DNA of 64,000 nucleotides, taken from positions 30,305 to 94,304 of the forward strand of contig JBQTIB010000010.1 in assembly GCA_052389435.1 (NCBI GenBank). Direction: 5' to 3'. Positions within the stretch are counted from its first letter, which is position 1; every line of letters starts with the position of its first letter. The position numbers and the translations under genes were made by a program. Below are positions 53,501 to 61,650 of this stretch, in pieces. The DNA comes from JBQTKD01 sp052389435 (GTDB lineage: Bacteria > Actinomycetota > Actinomycetes > Sporichthyales > Sporichthyaceae). Under the pieces are notes generated by a model, which had not been told where the DNA came from, made no database searches, and saw only the letters and a list, made by a program, of their open reading frames with translations.

Positions 53501-54024
53501 GCCGCCAACGCGGCCAAGCCCGTGACCTCGTGGTGCAGACCGGGTGGCGCGGTGGAGTCCAGATACTCGCGTAGGAACTGAACGGAGTCCTGTGCGGTAA
53601 CGGTGAATACCTGGGCTTTGAGGCTGACGATCAGCAGTTCGGCCGCGCCGTCCCCCGAGCGAAGCACCGGCGCGAGTTCCGGTGCCGTTGCGGCGGTCTG
53701 CACCCCCTTGACGTGCTCCGCCGCCGCGGGCGAGGTGAGGAAACGACTCAACGACGACACGTACGCGCGGTCGGCGGGAGTGAGCCCGGTAGGTCGAGCG
53801 AGCACGACGACCGCGGGATCGCGCGTCGGATCGTCGGGAAACGCGGTGCGCAGCAACGCGTCCGCGCGACCCGAAGGGGCGGACGCGGGCACGAACGCCG
53901 TCTGGTCGGCGGTGCCGAGTTCTCGCACCGACGGCGCCGCGACGGTCATCCACACGGCCGCGAACACCCACGCGAGGACGATGAGCAACGGCCACCGGTC
54001 GACGAGGCGAGTGAGCCGGTTCAC
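50554..54024 (-). CDS. MmpL-like RND transporter with long C-terminal extension
   Basis: 1156 aa from GTG 54024, overlapping the tetR stop. Two repeats of the MMPL architecture: one membrane helix, a large outer loop, then five helices (VMAFGAGTDYVMFVLSRYRE in the first half, LVALGSDYNIFITGRIREEI in the second). After the last helix (about residue 790) comes a ~360-residue extension. It has a Pro/Ala/Arg-rich linker and a soluble domain (GNWRYRATG..., two Cys). Substrate lipids or drugs are unknown. Confidence 0.85.
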   Translation of the reverse strand: MNRLTRLVDRWPLLIVLAWVFAAVWMTVAAPSVRELGTADQTAFVPASAPSGRADALLRTAFPDDPTRDPAVVVLARPTGLTPADRAYVSSLSRFLTSPAAAEHVKGVQTAATAPELAPVLRSGDGAAELLIVSLKAQVFTVTAQDSVQFLREYLDSTAPPGLHHEVTGLAALAADQADAILDAFDRTALATVALVLLILLLVYRSALAPLISLVSVLCAFAVARGAAGYLAEAGLGVASLAETFMVVMAFGAGTDYVMFVLSRYREAGRTAETRRRDLSKATRAVAPTIIASGATVSLAFLAFLAAELGLLRSMGPVLAIAIAVTVPAALTLTPALLRLAGPAVFWPSPESSPQALERQRRRWERLAALVSRRPAAVLTAGLMVLAVPALAATTVRPSFDIPAELPATAEARQGFELLAEHYPSGLVAPAFLVVSGRGTLLNQARMRELDRLVDALAARPDVAEVRSVTQPVGRPLTADNIQALSGGKDLSALGIDPDRVDVGPLLAALQSPRGLRLDAAILEQYPQLRERLGYFLDSSATTTRIVVALKVSPYSPTALDFVRDLDEWAATELAGGPLAGAQLAVAGPSAYFGDIQDLMDGDLVTVGALALAVVFIVLALLLRSLVAPIYLLASVVLSMLAALGITAVVFQDLLGNPGVAFFLPVLLFVMLVALGSDYNIFITGRIREEIDAGRSVADATREALVITGPTITAAGMVLAGTFGAMLITPIANVRQLGFGVAVGVLIDTFIVRSLVVPAATILLGKHAFWPSTGLPVAKPVRWARPAAGTAVLGIATALGVVAFSGRGGDPVVEVATATAAAPPARVGNAAPASPRPPAVSSAPASLPPRAEASTRKTAAPAAARPSDAALRKSPKLPRSPKETERPRSRSVGPAKPPAIRIASPALGNWRYRATGSRSVGAAGSDVPFDEEATSQVERTGGTERTPQLEVTTRTSFATLNETRRYRPGTVEALEFRVSAAGLAYGGRFDPPQVLLSTPIRIGAERTSRWVAEGVRGSTRTTVVEARRVTVDGRAVDCYLVDRRTTLTGDVEGEQRQRTCWAPSLGMAATDDLTVTGTYRGIPFTGTVRLSLIAPPQGEGPSSGEAVQPRRAQSGLSRGGETPLEAALESLGDRRVTAPVEAQPVERLAWAGYRRR

Positions 54025-54632
54025 CCGACGGTCCCGAGTCCGTCGAAGATCAGACCGCACAATGTCGTGGTGGCTACCTCCTGCGGGACCTCGCCGGTCA
54101 GCACCAGGTACTGCAGTCCCGTGATCGTCACCGCGCCGAAGACAGCGGTGGCGATGGGAATCGGGTCCTCGACCGGGCGTAGCGATCCGTCTGCGGCACC
54201 CACCGCAATCAGGTCTGCGAGCGGGAGGTGGACCGCGCCGGCCAGTTCGCCGGCGATGTCGGGCAGCCTGCCGGCGTGCTCGAGGTTCGCCAGCAGCACG
54301 CGGCACGCGTCCGGCCGCTGGGCGATGAACGCGAACAGGCCCCGGACCACCGATCGCAGGCGATCCCGCGCGGTGCCCGGCACGGCGGCGGCCCTCGCCA
54401 CGGCTTCGCGCAGCTCCTCGGCCGTGGACCGCAGGAGCCAGGCCAGGACCGCGTCCTTGCCTGCGAAGTGGTAGTAGAGCGTGGCCCGGGGCACGCCGGT
54501 GGCGGCCACGAGGTCCTCCATGCGGGTCGCGTCGTAGCCCCGGCGCGCGAAGACGGCCGCGACCGCGGGCGCCGACGCCGCGAGCCGGTCTGCCAGGGGC
54601 GCGCCGCGAGCCGGGAGGTGGCCGATGTCCAT
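54021..54632 (-). CDS. TetR-family regulator of the MmpL-like gene
   Basis: 203 aa. The HTH region (YDATRMEDLVAATGVPRATL, then YYHFAGKDAVLAWLL) is typical of TetR proteins, and a variable helical ligand domain follows. It is the first gene of a two-gene operon with the transporter (GTGA overlap). A palindrome GACGT-T-ACGTC at 54638-54648 immediately upstream is a candidate autoregulatory operator. Confidence 0.85.
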   Translation of the reverse strand: MDIGHLPARGAPLADRLAASAPAVAAVFARRGYDATRMEDLVAATGVPRATLYYHFAGKDAVLAWLLRSTAEELREAVARAAAVPGTARDRLRSVVRGLFAFIAQRPDACRVLLANLEHAGRLPDIAGELAGAVHLPLADLIAVGAADGSLRPVEDPIPIATAVFGAVTITGLQYLVLTGEVPQEVATTTLCGLIFDGLGTVG

Positions 54633-54637
54633 TCTTG

Positions 54638-54648
54638 GACGTTACGTC
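54638..54648. promoter_or_regulatory. Candidate TetR operator
   Basis: GACGT-T-ACGTC, an 11-bp palindrome six bases before the tetR start codon on the minus strand, where it would block the promoter of the tetR-mmpL-like operon. Confidence 0.5.
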
Positions 54649-54894
54649 TAGATTCGGAATACAGCAACTGCCGGAGCGAGTACCTGGAGGTACGGAATGC
54701 ATCCAAGGAAATGCTGGAACATTGTCGAGCGCGAGTATCGGCAATAGCCTCGGCAACGGCTATCTCCGACAATGGGCGGCACTGGCCATTGCCGGGGATC
54801 GATGGGCTGGGCTCCCGTCGCGCCACGGTGTCGCCCCCGAACGATTGCGTGGGCCGGGGGCGACACCGTACACACATGCAGTAGGTCCGAGCCG

Positions 54895-55575
54895 TCAGTC
54901 TGCGGCGCTGAATTCCGCAATAGGACCGGAGCCGCCCGGCCTGAAGGTGGTTCGCACGCCGAGGATCAACTCGCCGAAGTTCGCCAGCGACCGGAGGTAG
55001 AGCTCCCGGTCGATCGGCCGCTCGCGGTGCTGCATGCCGATGAGCATCGCGATGAGTTGATGAGCGTGCAGGGCCGCCGTCTCCGCATCCCCGACGAACG
55101 GGCGGATGATCTCCAGGGCAAGTTGTTCGCCCGCCCGGTCGATACGCACCTGCGCCTCGCCGACCACCGGGTTGCTGTGGCCCCAGGCCCGCAATGCAGC
55201 CTCCGCCTCGTGGGACATGTCCGCCAACACGGAGGCCGCAACGGCCATGCGCTGCAGGGGGTCCGCTTCGCTGCGGATGTCGTCCATCCGTCCGTTCGCG
55301 GCCTGCTCCCAGTAGGCGACGAACGCCTCGATGAACTCCGGCATGCTGTAGAAGTGGTAGTAGAACGATCCCTTGGTGACTCCTAGGCGCTCGCACATGC
55401 CCGTCGCGGTCACGCCCTCGGCACCAGACTCCCCGAGGATCTCGAAGGCCGCCTGGAAGTAGGACTCCGAGTTCATCCGCGGTGCAGGGGGCTTGCGGCG
55501 GTGCGCCGCGGGTCGTGCGGGCACCCGCGCGGGACCCTGGACCAAACGATGCTTGGGGGAGTCGACTCCCGGCAT
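54895..55575 (-). CDS. TetR-family regulator, module 1
   Basis: 226 aa from ATG 55575; ATG 55476 is an alternative, but the upstream basic stretch aligns with the paralogue at 57430-58062. The HTH is MCERLGVTKGSFYYHFYSMP, followed by EFIEAFVAYWEQ and HEAEAALRAWGHSNPVVGEA, shared with that paralogue. It is divergent from a secreted-protein gene and faces a palindrome at 55668-55681, so it is very likely the local repressor. The ligand is unknown. Confidence 0.85.
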   Translation of the reverse strand: MPGVDSPKHRLVQGPARVPARPAAHRRKPPAPRMNSESYFQAAFEILGESGAEGVTATGMCERLGVTKGSFYYHFYSMPEFIEAFVAYWEQAANGRMDDIRSEADPLQRMAVAASVLADMSHEAEAALRAWGHSNPVVGEAQVRIDRAGEQLALEIIRPFVGDAETAALHAHQLIAMLIGMQHRERPIDRELYLRSLANFGELILGVRTTFRPGGSGPIAEFSAAD

Positions 55576-55667
55576 GTTCGTGCCGCCTCTCGAAGACGCA
55601 GAAGACCGGTGGAGAAGTTTCCTCCACTGTAGCTGCGGGTCCACCAGTCGAAATAATGTGCATTCAA

Positions 55668-55681
55668 TACCGGACGGTATG
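55668..55681. promoter_or_regulatory. Candidate operator of TetR module 1
   Basis: ATACCG-GA-CGGTAT (about 55668-55681) is a perfect palindrome in the 253-bp divergent region between the tetR and secreted-protein genes. It is a good candidate for the binding site of the adjacent TetR protein. Related half-sites (AATACCG, GGACGGTC) appear in the second module's long intergenic region. Confidence 0.5.
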
Positions 55682-55828
55682 CAATCAATTCCAGCTAGCC
55701 GTCGAGAAATGTCGGAGGTTGTGGAGAATTGTGTAACGGGCCCGGCACATCTAGCGATTGAGCCGGCGTATTCAAAAAGCGGCCCCGACGGCGGTCCGCC
55801 CTTCCCGACTCCGTGAAAGGTAGAGCCA

Positions 55829-56886
55829 TGACCAATTTCCGCACCCCTTCCCGTCGTTCGGCGAACCTGGTCGGCACGGGCTGCGCGCTCCTGATGGTGA
55901 GCACTGCGGTGCCCGCTGCGGCTGCGCCCACGGCCTTCGAGTTCGTCGACTCCAGCTACATCCTGACCCTGCGCTCGGGCGGTCTCGAGCCCTACGCGTT
56001 CATCCCCCGCGACCTGCCGACCAACGTCGGCCACTCCTACGTCGACCTGATTCACGACATCGGCCAGCAGACCGGTCGCTGCGAGGTCCTCGGTGCCGGC
56101 TACTGGCTCGGCACCGAGCTGGAGGAGGCCGTGCTCGGTGCGGGCGCTGCTCCGCCGGACGCCGGCGACGTCTCCGGTGGATACCGCAACCCGACCCTGA
56201 CCCGCGACGTTGCCCCAAACCTGTCGCCGGGTGAAAACCAGTCCGCCCGCAACCCGGGCGTCAAGAACTACTTCCCGCCGGGTAACGAGATCCTCGACAT
56301 CCCGTCGAACGGCAACGGCCCGAAGTGGCAGGCCAAGTGCGACAGCGACGCCAAGGGTTCGGCTACCGGCGACGTGGTCAACGTCGGCGGCTTCCAGGTC
56401 GTCGGCTCGACCGCGCAGGCCGAGGTCGACAAGGCCACCGGCGTCTACACCGGCACCAGCCGCGCGTACGTCTTCGGCCTCGAGGGCGCCTCGGGCTTCG
56501 ACAGCGCCTCCTCGTTCATGCAGGTCGTCAACAAGCCGAACGCGAAGCCGACGATCACCTACCGCATGAGCTACTTCAACTCCGGCGACAACAAGAACAA
56601 GAGCGGCATCACCTTCGGCGGCCAGAACATCCCCGTCGAGGACTTCGCCAAGCAGTTCAACGAAGGCGCCAAGGCGTTCGGCGAGGCCGCAAAGCCGATC
56701 GGACCGGTGGGCGCGGGCACTCTGACCCCGGAGGTCGGCGTCACCACCGACGGTGGCCGCTACTCGATCAGCATTTCCGCCGGCCACGGCAACCTGGGCG
56801 CCAACGCCCGCGAGGGCACCGCCGGTTCCAACCAGGGCGTGCGCATCGGTTCGGTGACCTTCTCCGGGGTCTACGGCACCGGCTGA
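55829..56886 (+). CDS. Secreted protein of unknown family, module 1
   Basis: 352 aa from ATG 55829 with GAAAGG. The signal peptide ends at a VPAAAA-type site. The mature protein has two cysteines (GRCEVLGAGYW, QAKCDSDAKG), a motif APPDAGDVSGGYRNP, SSFMQVVNK, and the close REGTAGSNQGVRIGSVTFSG. There are no membrane segments or catalytic signature. A clear paralogue is at 59069-60163, and both are preceded by a divergent TetR gene. I do not recognise the family; a secreted or envelope-bound beta-rich protein is likely. Confidence 0.75.
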
Positions 56887-56902
56887 GCTTGACGTCGACG
56901 CC

Positions 56903-56937
56903 CGCCTCCTTCCTGACGGTAAGTCAGGAAGGAGGCG
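56903..56937 (+). terminator. Strong terminator after secreted protein 1
   Basis: CGCCTCCTTCCTGAC (56903-56917) and GTCAGGAAGGAGGCG (56923-56937), a perfect 15-bp stem with a 5-nt loop, 17 bases after the stop, followed by ATTTCGG. Confidence 0.85.
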
Positions 56938-57429
56938 ATTTCGGTGACGACCGAGTCTGCGAACAATTGCGCCCCAGAAGGCCCGGGCTGGCCCCTGGCA
57001 AGGCGTTCAGCGACCGCTGGACGATCATTCGCGGCCGCGTCGAGACTCTGACTGTTAATCGGCAATCCGCCTCGTGGCGGTTGCGCAGACGCTCGAGCAG
57101 GTTGCGGGTCTTGATCTGCTTCTTCCTCGACCGGCGTGGGGTTGGCGGTCAGTCCGGCGAGCAGGTGGTGTTCCAGGTTTCGAGCTGCGGTTCGGCGATC
57201 TCGTAGGGATCTTCGCCAGGTTAGAGGGCGTGGCCGGCGTGGCGGCGGCGTTGCGGCCGTGCAGGGCGTCCACGGCCGCGACCGGCCACGCTGGTCGGGG
57301 TACGTCAGGGTGCGGCGGTCGACTCGCGGGCGATGTGCGCCCCAGTACAGCGCGTGCGTCGCATTTGGACAGGGCTGGGCCGAGACGCGGCGAGGCCTTT
57401 TGGTTGGGTGGCAGCCGACGCCGTCTCCT
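56938..57429. other. Gene-free stretch with duplicated block and possible transposase remnant
   Basis: No intact gene. About 56970-57066 is a block repeated at about 60424-60515 (shared GGCCCGGGCTGG, GCAAGGCGT, GACTGTTA). Minus-strand translation near 57065-57135 gives KKQIKTRNLLERLRNRHEAD, which resembles the late part of IS66-type transposases but is broken on both sides. This suggests old transposition around the module. Confidence 0.4.
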
Positions 57430-58062
57430 TCAGTCAGAGACGCGCTCGAAGACCACGGACGGACCGTCGGCCTCGGCGGAAATCTGCGCATGCACGTGGC
57501 ACGTCAGTTCGGCGAGGTTGGCGATGGACTGGAGATAACGCATGCGATCAATCGGCTTCGGGCGGTGTTGCAGTCCGATAGACAATGCGATGGCCTGGTG
57601 TGCCACCAGTGCCACGGCCTGCTCGTCGGCGATGAAGTGCGAAGCGCAGGCGGCAACGAATTGCTCGCCCATTAGGTCGATTCGCGTCTGCGCAGCCTCG
57701 ACGACGGGGTTGCTGTGGCCCCAGGCACGCAGCGCGGCTTCTGCTTCGTGGTTGAGCCGCGCGATCGTGGTCATGACGCCGCCCATTTGGCGCAGCGGAT
57801 CGGGTTCGACCACGTGCTCGGACATCGCGGCGAGGAAGCTCTGCTCCCAGTGCTCGACGAAGGCTTCAATGAAGTCGGGCATGTTGTAGAAATGGTAGTA
57901 GAACGACCCCTTCGTGACCCCTAGCGCGTCGCACAAGTTCACCACCGTGACAGCCTCCGCCCCGCCCTCCGCGAGCAGTCCAAACGCCACCTCGAAATAC
58001 GACTCCGAACTCTGGCGGGACACTACAGGTCCATGGCGACGAGCGGCGCGGCGGGGCGCCAT
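57430..58062 (-). CDS. TetR-family regulator, module 2
   Basis: 210 aa from ATG 58062. The HTH LCDALGVTKGSFYYHFYNMP and the segment HEAEAALRAWGHSNPVVEAA are nearly those of the module 1 regulator, so the two are paralogues; the ligand domain is more diverged. It is divergent from the secreted gene at 59069 across an unusually long intergenic region. It is likely the repressor of that gene, and cross-talk with module 1 is possible. Confidence 0.85.
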   Translation of the reverse strand: MAPRRAARRHGPVVSRQSSESYFEVAFGLLAEGGAEAVTVVNLCDALGVTKGSFYYHFYNMPDFIEAFVEHWEQSFLAAMSEHVVEPDPLRQMGGVMTTIARLNHEAEAALRAWGHSNPVVEAAQTRIDLMGEQFVAACASHFIADEQAVALVAHQAIALSIGLQHRPKPIDRMRYLQSIANLAELTCHVHAQISAEADGPSVVFERVSD

Positions 58063-59068
58063 CCCTACCGCTCCCGCGGCGATCCTGCGCTCGACAGCTT
58101 CTCCACGCCCGGGAACGACGGGCTCTTTCGCGGCGTTGGTCACCGGCCCATTTAACGCCTGGCCGGGAAGATGCGCAACGTACCTTCCAGGATTCACCCG
58201 AAGACGGGGTGAAATGTCCGGCGGACCGTAATGTGTATGTCCATGTGGACTACTCGGCCGAGCCCATAGACCTCCCGATGTTCGGCTGGAAGCCCGACCG
58301 ATCGAGGCCGAAGGCGACTCATGTTCCGCCGTTGCGGCGCGCTCACGCCTGGCATGCGTGGTCCATGGGCGGGCGCGCGCGGCACCTGATCGACGACCAT
58401 CGCCGCGCCGGCAAGTGCCTGGAGTCCGCGATTGCACCGTGGCCACGGAACGGATACGTCCTCAGCGATTCCCGCAGGGCGGCCGATTCGCGTTGCGATC
58501 GGAGGTGCCGCTCCCGCTGCTTCGGCGTCGCCAACGGGAGCGGCAGATGCGGGCCGCGGTACGAATCTCCACGAGTGATCCGCACCCCCGCGTCGCAAAT
58601 GTATTCCGAATTCGAACTGCCCGCAATATTCCAATACCGTACTCGCTGTCGACAGTACCGCTTGGTATCGGGACTCGATCGCAGTGCGATTCGGGAGATT
58701 GATGTCCATATCGAGAGCGAATGGACGGTCCGATACAGCAAGACCATACGGTCCATGATGTCTGCTCGCAGTTCTGGGAGGTATTCCATGACAGAACTGA
58801 GGCGATGTCCGTCGTGCCGCAGGGCTTGTCGAACATCTCGGATTTCGTGCGAGCCGAGTCTCGAGGGATATTCCCCAATCCGTGGAGAAATCGTGTAACA
58901 CGGGCATAATCGCTCCGATATTGATTCAGGGCACTCAAGACGCACGCTGGAGCCGTTCGCCTACCCGTTCGAGCGGACTCGTGCGATCGACAGGCTTGGG
59001 TCCCCTCTCGTATCAGTCCCCCGCACCGCCGCCTCTGATCGCCTCGCCGCTACTGAAAGGTCACGAAC
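58063..59068. other. Long low-GC intergenic region of module 2
   Basis: About 1 kb separates the TetR and secreted genes, against about 250 bp in module 1. Composition is visibly more AT-rich than elsewhere, and ORFs on both strands (58209-58898 plus, 58194-58907 and 58343-58945 minus) have no recognisable domain. The last ~190 bases share a GTGGAGAA...GTGTAAC element with module 1 (55721-55737 and 58882-58898). Possible half-site repeats occur near 58630-58760. Probably regulatory and degenerate DNA. Confidence 0.5.
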
Positions 59069-60163
59069 ATGCCATTTCGCATTGGACGCACCCGGGGTGC
59101 GACCTCCGGTCTCGCCCTTGCCGCCCTTCTCTCCACCGGGTTCACGGGTCAGGCGTTCGCAGCGTCCGGCCAGCCCGATTCGCCCCATGCCGAGATCGAC
59201 TTCGTCAACGGTTCCGCCTACCAGTTGGACTTTCGAAGCGCGGGCATCGAAGTGGGTACGCAGATCCCCGGTCAGACGTTTCAGGATGTTGGCTTCAGCC
59301 AGGTTCGCCTGACCAAGGACATCGGGAACCCCCAGGGCTACTGCGAGGCGCTGGGCGCCGTGGAGTTTGCCGGCAACTACGTCGAAGAGGGCGTGCTGGG
59401 CCTGGGTGCGGCTCCCCCGGACGCCGGAAGCGTGAAGGGCGGTTACCAGAACCCCGTCCTGTCGCGTTCGGTCAAGCCGGAACTCAACGCGGAGGAGAAC
59501 CTCACCAACCGCGAGCCCAGCGTCAAGAACCCGTCCACCGGCGAGAAGGCGCTAGACATTCCGCACGACGGGAACCCGATCAAGACCGCGGCCAACTGCG
59601 CGAGCGACACGAAGGGCGCCAGTACGGGCCACGTCGGCAATCTCGCCGGCATCGCCGAATACGTGGCGAGCTCGTCGTCCGCGGAGGTTTCCCGAAGCAC
59701 CAGTACCTACGTCGGCACCTCTCGAGCGGTAGTCGGCGGCATTCAAGGTGCAGGGGCGCTCGACACGATCAGTTCCTTCATGCAGGTGACGAGCAAGCCC
59801 GGGAAGGAGCCCACCGTCACCTACCGACTCTCGTTCTTCGAATCCGGCGCCGTCGCGAGCTTCAATCAGAACGCGTTCACGGTGTCCGGGACGAACGTTC
59901 CCGCCAGCGACCTCGTGAAGCAGTTCAACGATCAGGCGAAGACTGCGTCGGCCGCGCTCGCCGCGGTCGGGCCCGTCGGCTTCACCCTGCTCGCCCCGGA
60001 GGTCGGGACGGCCAACGTTCCCGAGCAGGCGCTCATCGGTCTTCCGTACATCACGGCGCCCGCCATTCAGATGGTGGCCGGCGCTGCGCTACGGGAGGGC
60101 ACGGCCGGTCAGCAGGAGAACGTTCGGCTTGCATCGGTTACCTTCACGGGCTCGAACGGCTAG
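59069..60163 (+). CDS. Secreted protein of unknown family, module 2
   Basis: 364 aa from ATG 59069 (GAAAGG upstream). The signal peptide ends near TGQAFAAS. It shares with the module 1 protein the two cysteines (GYCEALG, ANCASDTKG), APPDAGSVKGGYQNP, SSFMQVTSK, DLVKQFNDQAK and the closing REGTAGQQENVRLASVTFTG. The similarity over full length, with a signal peptide and no membrane anchor, supports a shared secreted function. The family is unknown to me. Confidence 0.75.
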   Translation: MPFRIGRTRGATSGLALAALLSTGFTGQAFAASGQPDSPHAEIDFVNGSAYQLDFRSAGIEVGTQIPGQTFQDVGFSQVRLTKDIGNPQGYCEALGAVEFAGNYVEEGVLGLGAAPPDAGSVKGGYQNPVLSRSVKPELNAEENLTNREPSVKNPSTGEKALDIPHDGNPIKTAANCASDTKGASTGHVGNLAGIAEYVASSSSAEVSRSTSTYVGTSRAVVGGIQGAGALDTISSFMQVTSKPGKEPTVTYRLSFFESGAVASFNQNAFTVSGTNVPASDLVKQFNDQAKTASAALAAVGPVGFTLLAPEVGTANVPEQALIGLPYITAPAIQMVAGAALREGTAGQQENVRLASVTFTGSNG

Positions 60164-60570
60164 TTCTATCCCTGGGTATCGACGGAACTGCACAGCGGAT
60201 CGTGCTTCAACCTGCGCCTGGGAGTCCGCGCCTCTAGGTGTTCCGAGCGTGGAGGTTGAATACTGCCCGGTGGTCTGGCGGCGACCCAGCCGTCCGACCA
60301 CCGGGCAGGCGTTTCTTCGATGAAGGCAGGACGACGAGCCGCCGACGACTCTCCGCACCGCCGGCTCCAACCGGGCGTGCGCATCGGTTCGGCGACAGAG
60401 GGAGGCTGCGCATAATCCCGCTCCAGACGGCCCGGGCTGGACACCGGCAAGGCGTCCAACGAACACTGGGGCGATCGTTCGCGGCGTCGAGAATCCGACT
60501 GTTAGTCAGCAATCCGTCGAGACGCCTACAGGGCGAGACGCCGGAGCAGCGCCCGCGCGCTGGATCGGCT
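60164..60570. other. Gene-free stretch with terminator and second copy of repeat block
   Basis: It contains the terminator hairpin (60263-60308) and the copy of the downstream block (about 60424-60515) that also follows secreted gene 1. ORFs here (for example 60234-60626 minus) are not convincing. It ends at the stop of the AraC gene. Confidence 0.5.
60263..60308. terminator. Terminator after secreted protein 2
   Basis: CTGCCCGGTGGTC (60263-60275) and GACCACCGGGCAG (60296-60308), a perfect 13-bp stem with a 20-nt loop, followed by GCGTTTCTTC. Confidence 0.75.
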
Positions 60571-61566
60571 TCATCGAGTCGATGGGCGTGCGATGTGACT
60601 CGGTGGCGTTCCCGTCCATCTGGCAAACGCCTGACTGAAGGCCGCTGCGTTGGAGTAGCCCAACCGGTCGGCGGTTTCGGTCACGTTCAACCCCGCGGTG
60701 GTCAACAACTCGACGGCCAGTGTGCGCAGAACCTCCTCTCGCAGAGCTCGGTAGGTCGTGCCCTGTGCGGCGAGGTGCCGGCGGAGGGTTCGCGGGTCGA
60801 GGTTCATCTCCTCCGCGACCGCCTCTAGCGACGGCATCGTTTGCGGGCTGCACAGCAGGCGGTGGCGCACTCGCGCGGCCGTGCCGGAACGTGCGTCGGC
60901 TTGGGACAGCAGCCGCTCGCACTCCCTGACACACAGTTCCTGCACTTCCGGTGCGGCCGTCGGCAGGGGAGCGTCGAGCAGGGCGATTTCAAGGCGGAAC
61001 ACGTGGGCCGGATGGTCTGGGATCACCGGAACCGGGTCGAATGCCAGTCCCAGGTGACGGGCACGGTCGGTGGAAAGGCGCGTATGTACTTCGATCACCG
61101 GCGTCGGCGGACCGACTATGCGCAGCGCTGCGGCAATGGCAGCCAAGTCCCGTTCGGCGAGCAGGTCGCGCACGTCGACCGGGATGGCGCTGTCGTCGAG
61201 CACCACCTCGATCTGGTCGTCTGCGCCCACCAGCCGCGGGATTGTCAGCACGGGCACCAACTGCTGGAAGCGAGTAAACAGCTCCAGCGCGTGCCGCCAG
61301 GACGGACTGTGCAGCAGGGCGTAGCCGGCGACGCCACTGCCGGCGAGGCTGGCGCGGCTGCCGGCCGCCGCACCGAAGCCGGGTCGGTCGCCGAGTACCG
61401 CGATCACGTTCCTGGCCACGTCGATGTCCTGCTGCGGCCGGACTAGGCACCGCGGGTCGGCGAGGTTCTCGACGGTCAACCCGCTGCCGACCAGCAGCCG
61501 CTCGGCCGGCACGCCGTGCTCTGCGCCGACCTCAAGCAGCAGCGCGATCCCCACCGGTCCGTACAT
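60571..61566 (-). CDS. AraC-family regulator with arabinose-binding-like N-terminus
   Basis: 331 aa from ATG 61566, chosen for GGAGGTG six bases upstream. The N-terminal ~220 residues match the arabinose_bd-type sensor found in OruR-like regulators. The C-terminal ~100 residues are the double HTH: PSLEAVAEEMNLDPRTLRRH, then ETADRLGYSNAAAFSQAF. It is divergent from the P450 gene; direct repeats at 61581-61611 are likely its sites. The inducer is not apparent. Confidence 0.88.
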   Translation of the reverse strand: MYGPVGIALLLEVGAEHGVPAERLLVGSGLTVENLADPRCLVRPQQDIDVARNVIAVLGDRPGFGAAAGSRASLAGSGVAGYALLHSPSWRHALELFTRFQQLVPVLTIPRLVGADDQIEVVLDDSAIPVDVRDLLAERDLAAIAAALRIVGPPTPVIEVHTRLSTDRARHLGLAFDPVPVIPDHPAHVFRLEIALLDAPLPTAAPEVQELCVRECERLLSQADARSGTAARVRHRLLCSPQTMPSLEAVAEEMNLDPRTLRRHLAAQGTTYRALREEVLRTLAVELLTTAGLNVTETADRLGYSNAAAFSQAFARWTGTPPSHIARPSTR

Positions 61567-61580
61567 CACCACCTCCGACT

Positions 61581-61611
61581 GTCCGATTCGATGATGCATC
61601 GGTCCGATTCG
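61581..61611. promoter_or_regulatory. Direct repeats GTCCGATTCG x2, candidate AraC operator
   Basis: Identical decamers at 61581-61590 and 61602-61611, spaced 21 bp (two helical turns), lie in the 84-bp divergent region. This is the classic arrangement for AraC-type activators acting on both divergent promoters. Confidence 0.7.
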
Positions 61612-61650
61612 TGTATGGCTTCCGGGGTGCGAATTTTTTACGGTCGACGC

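Noticed and set aside
58194..58945. Overlapping ORFs on both strands in the module 2 intergenic region
   Set aside because: Unusual composition, mutual overlap and no motifs; none is clearly coding.
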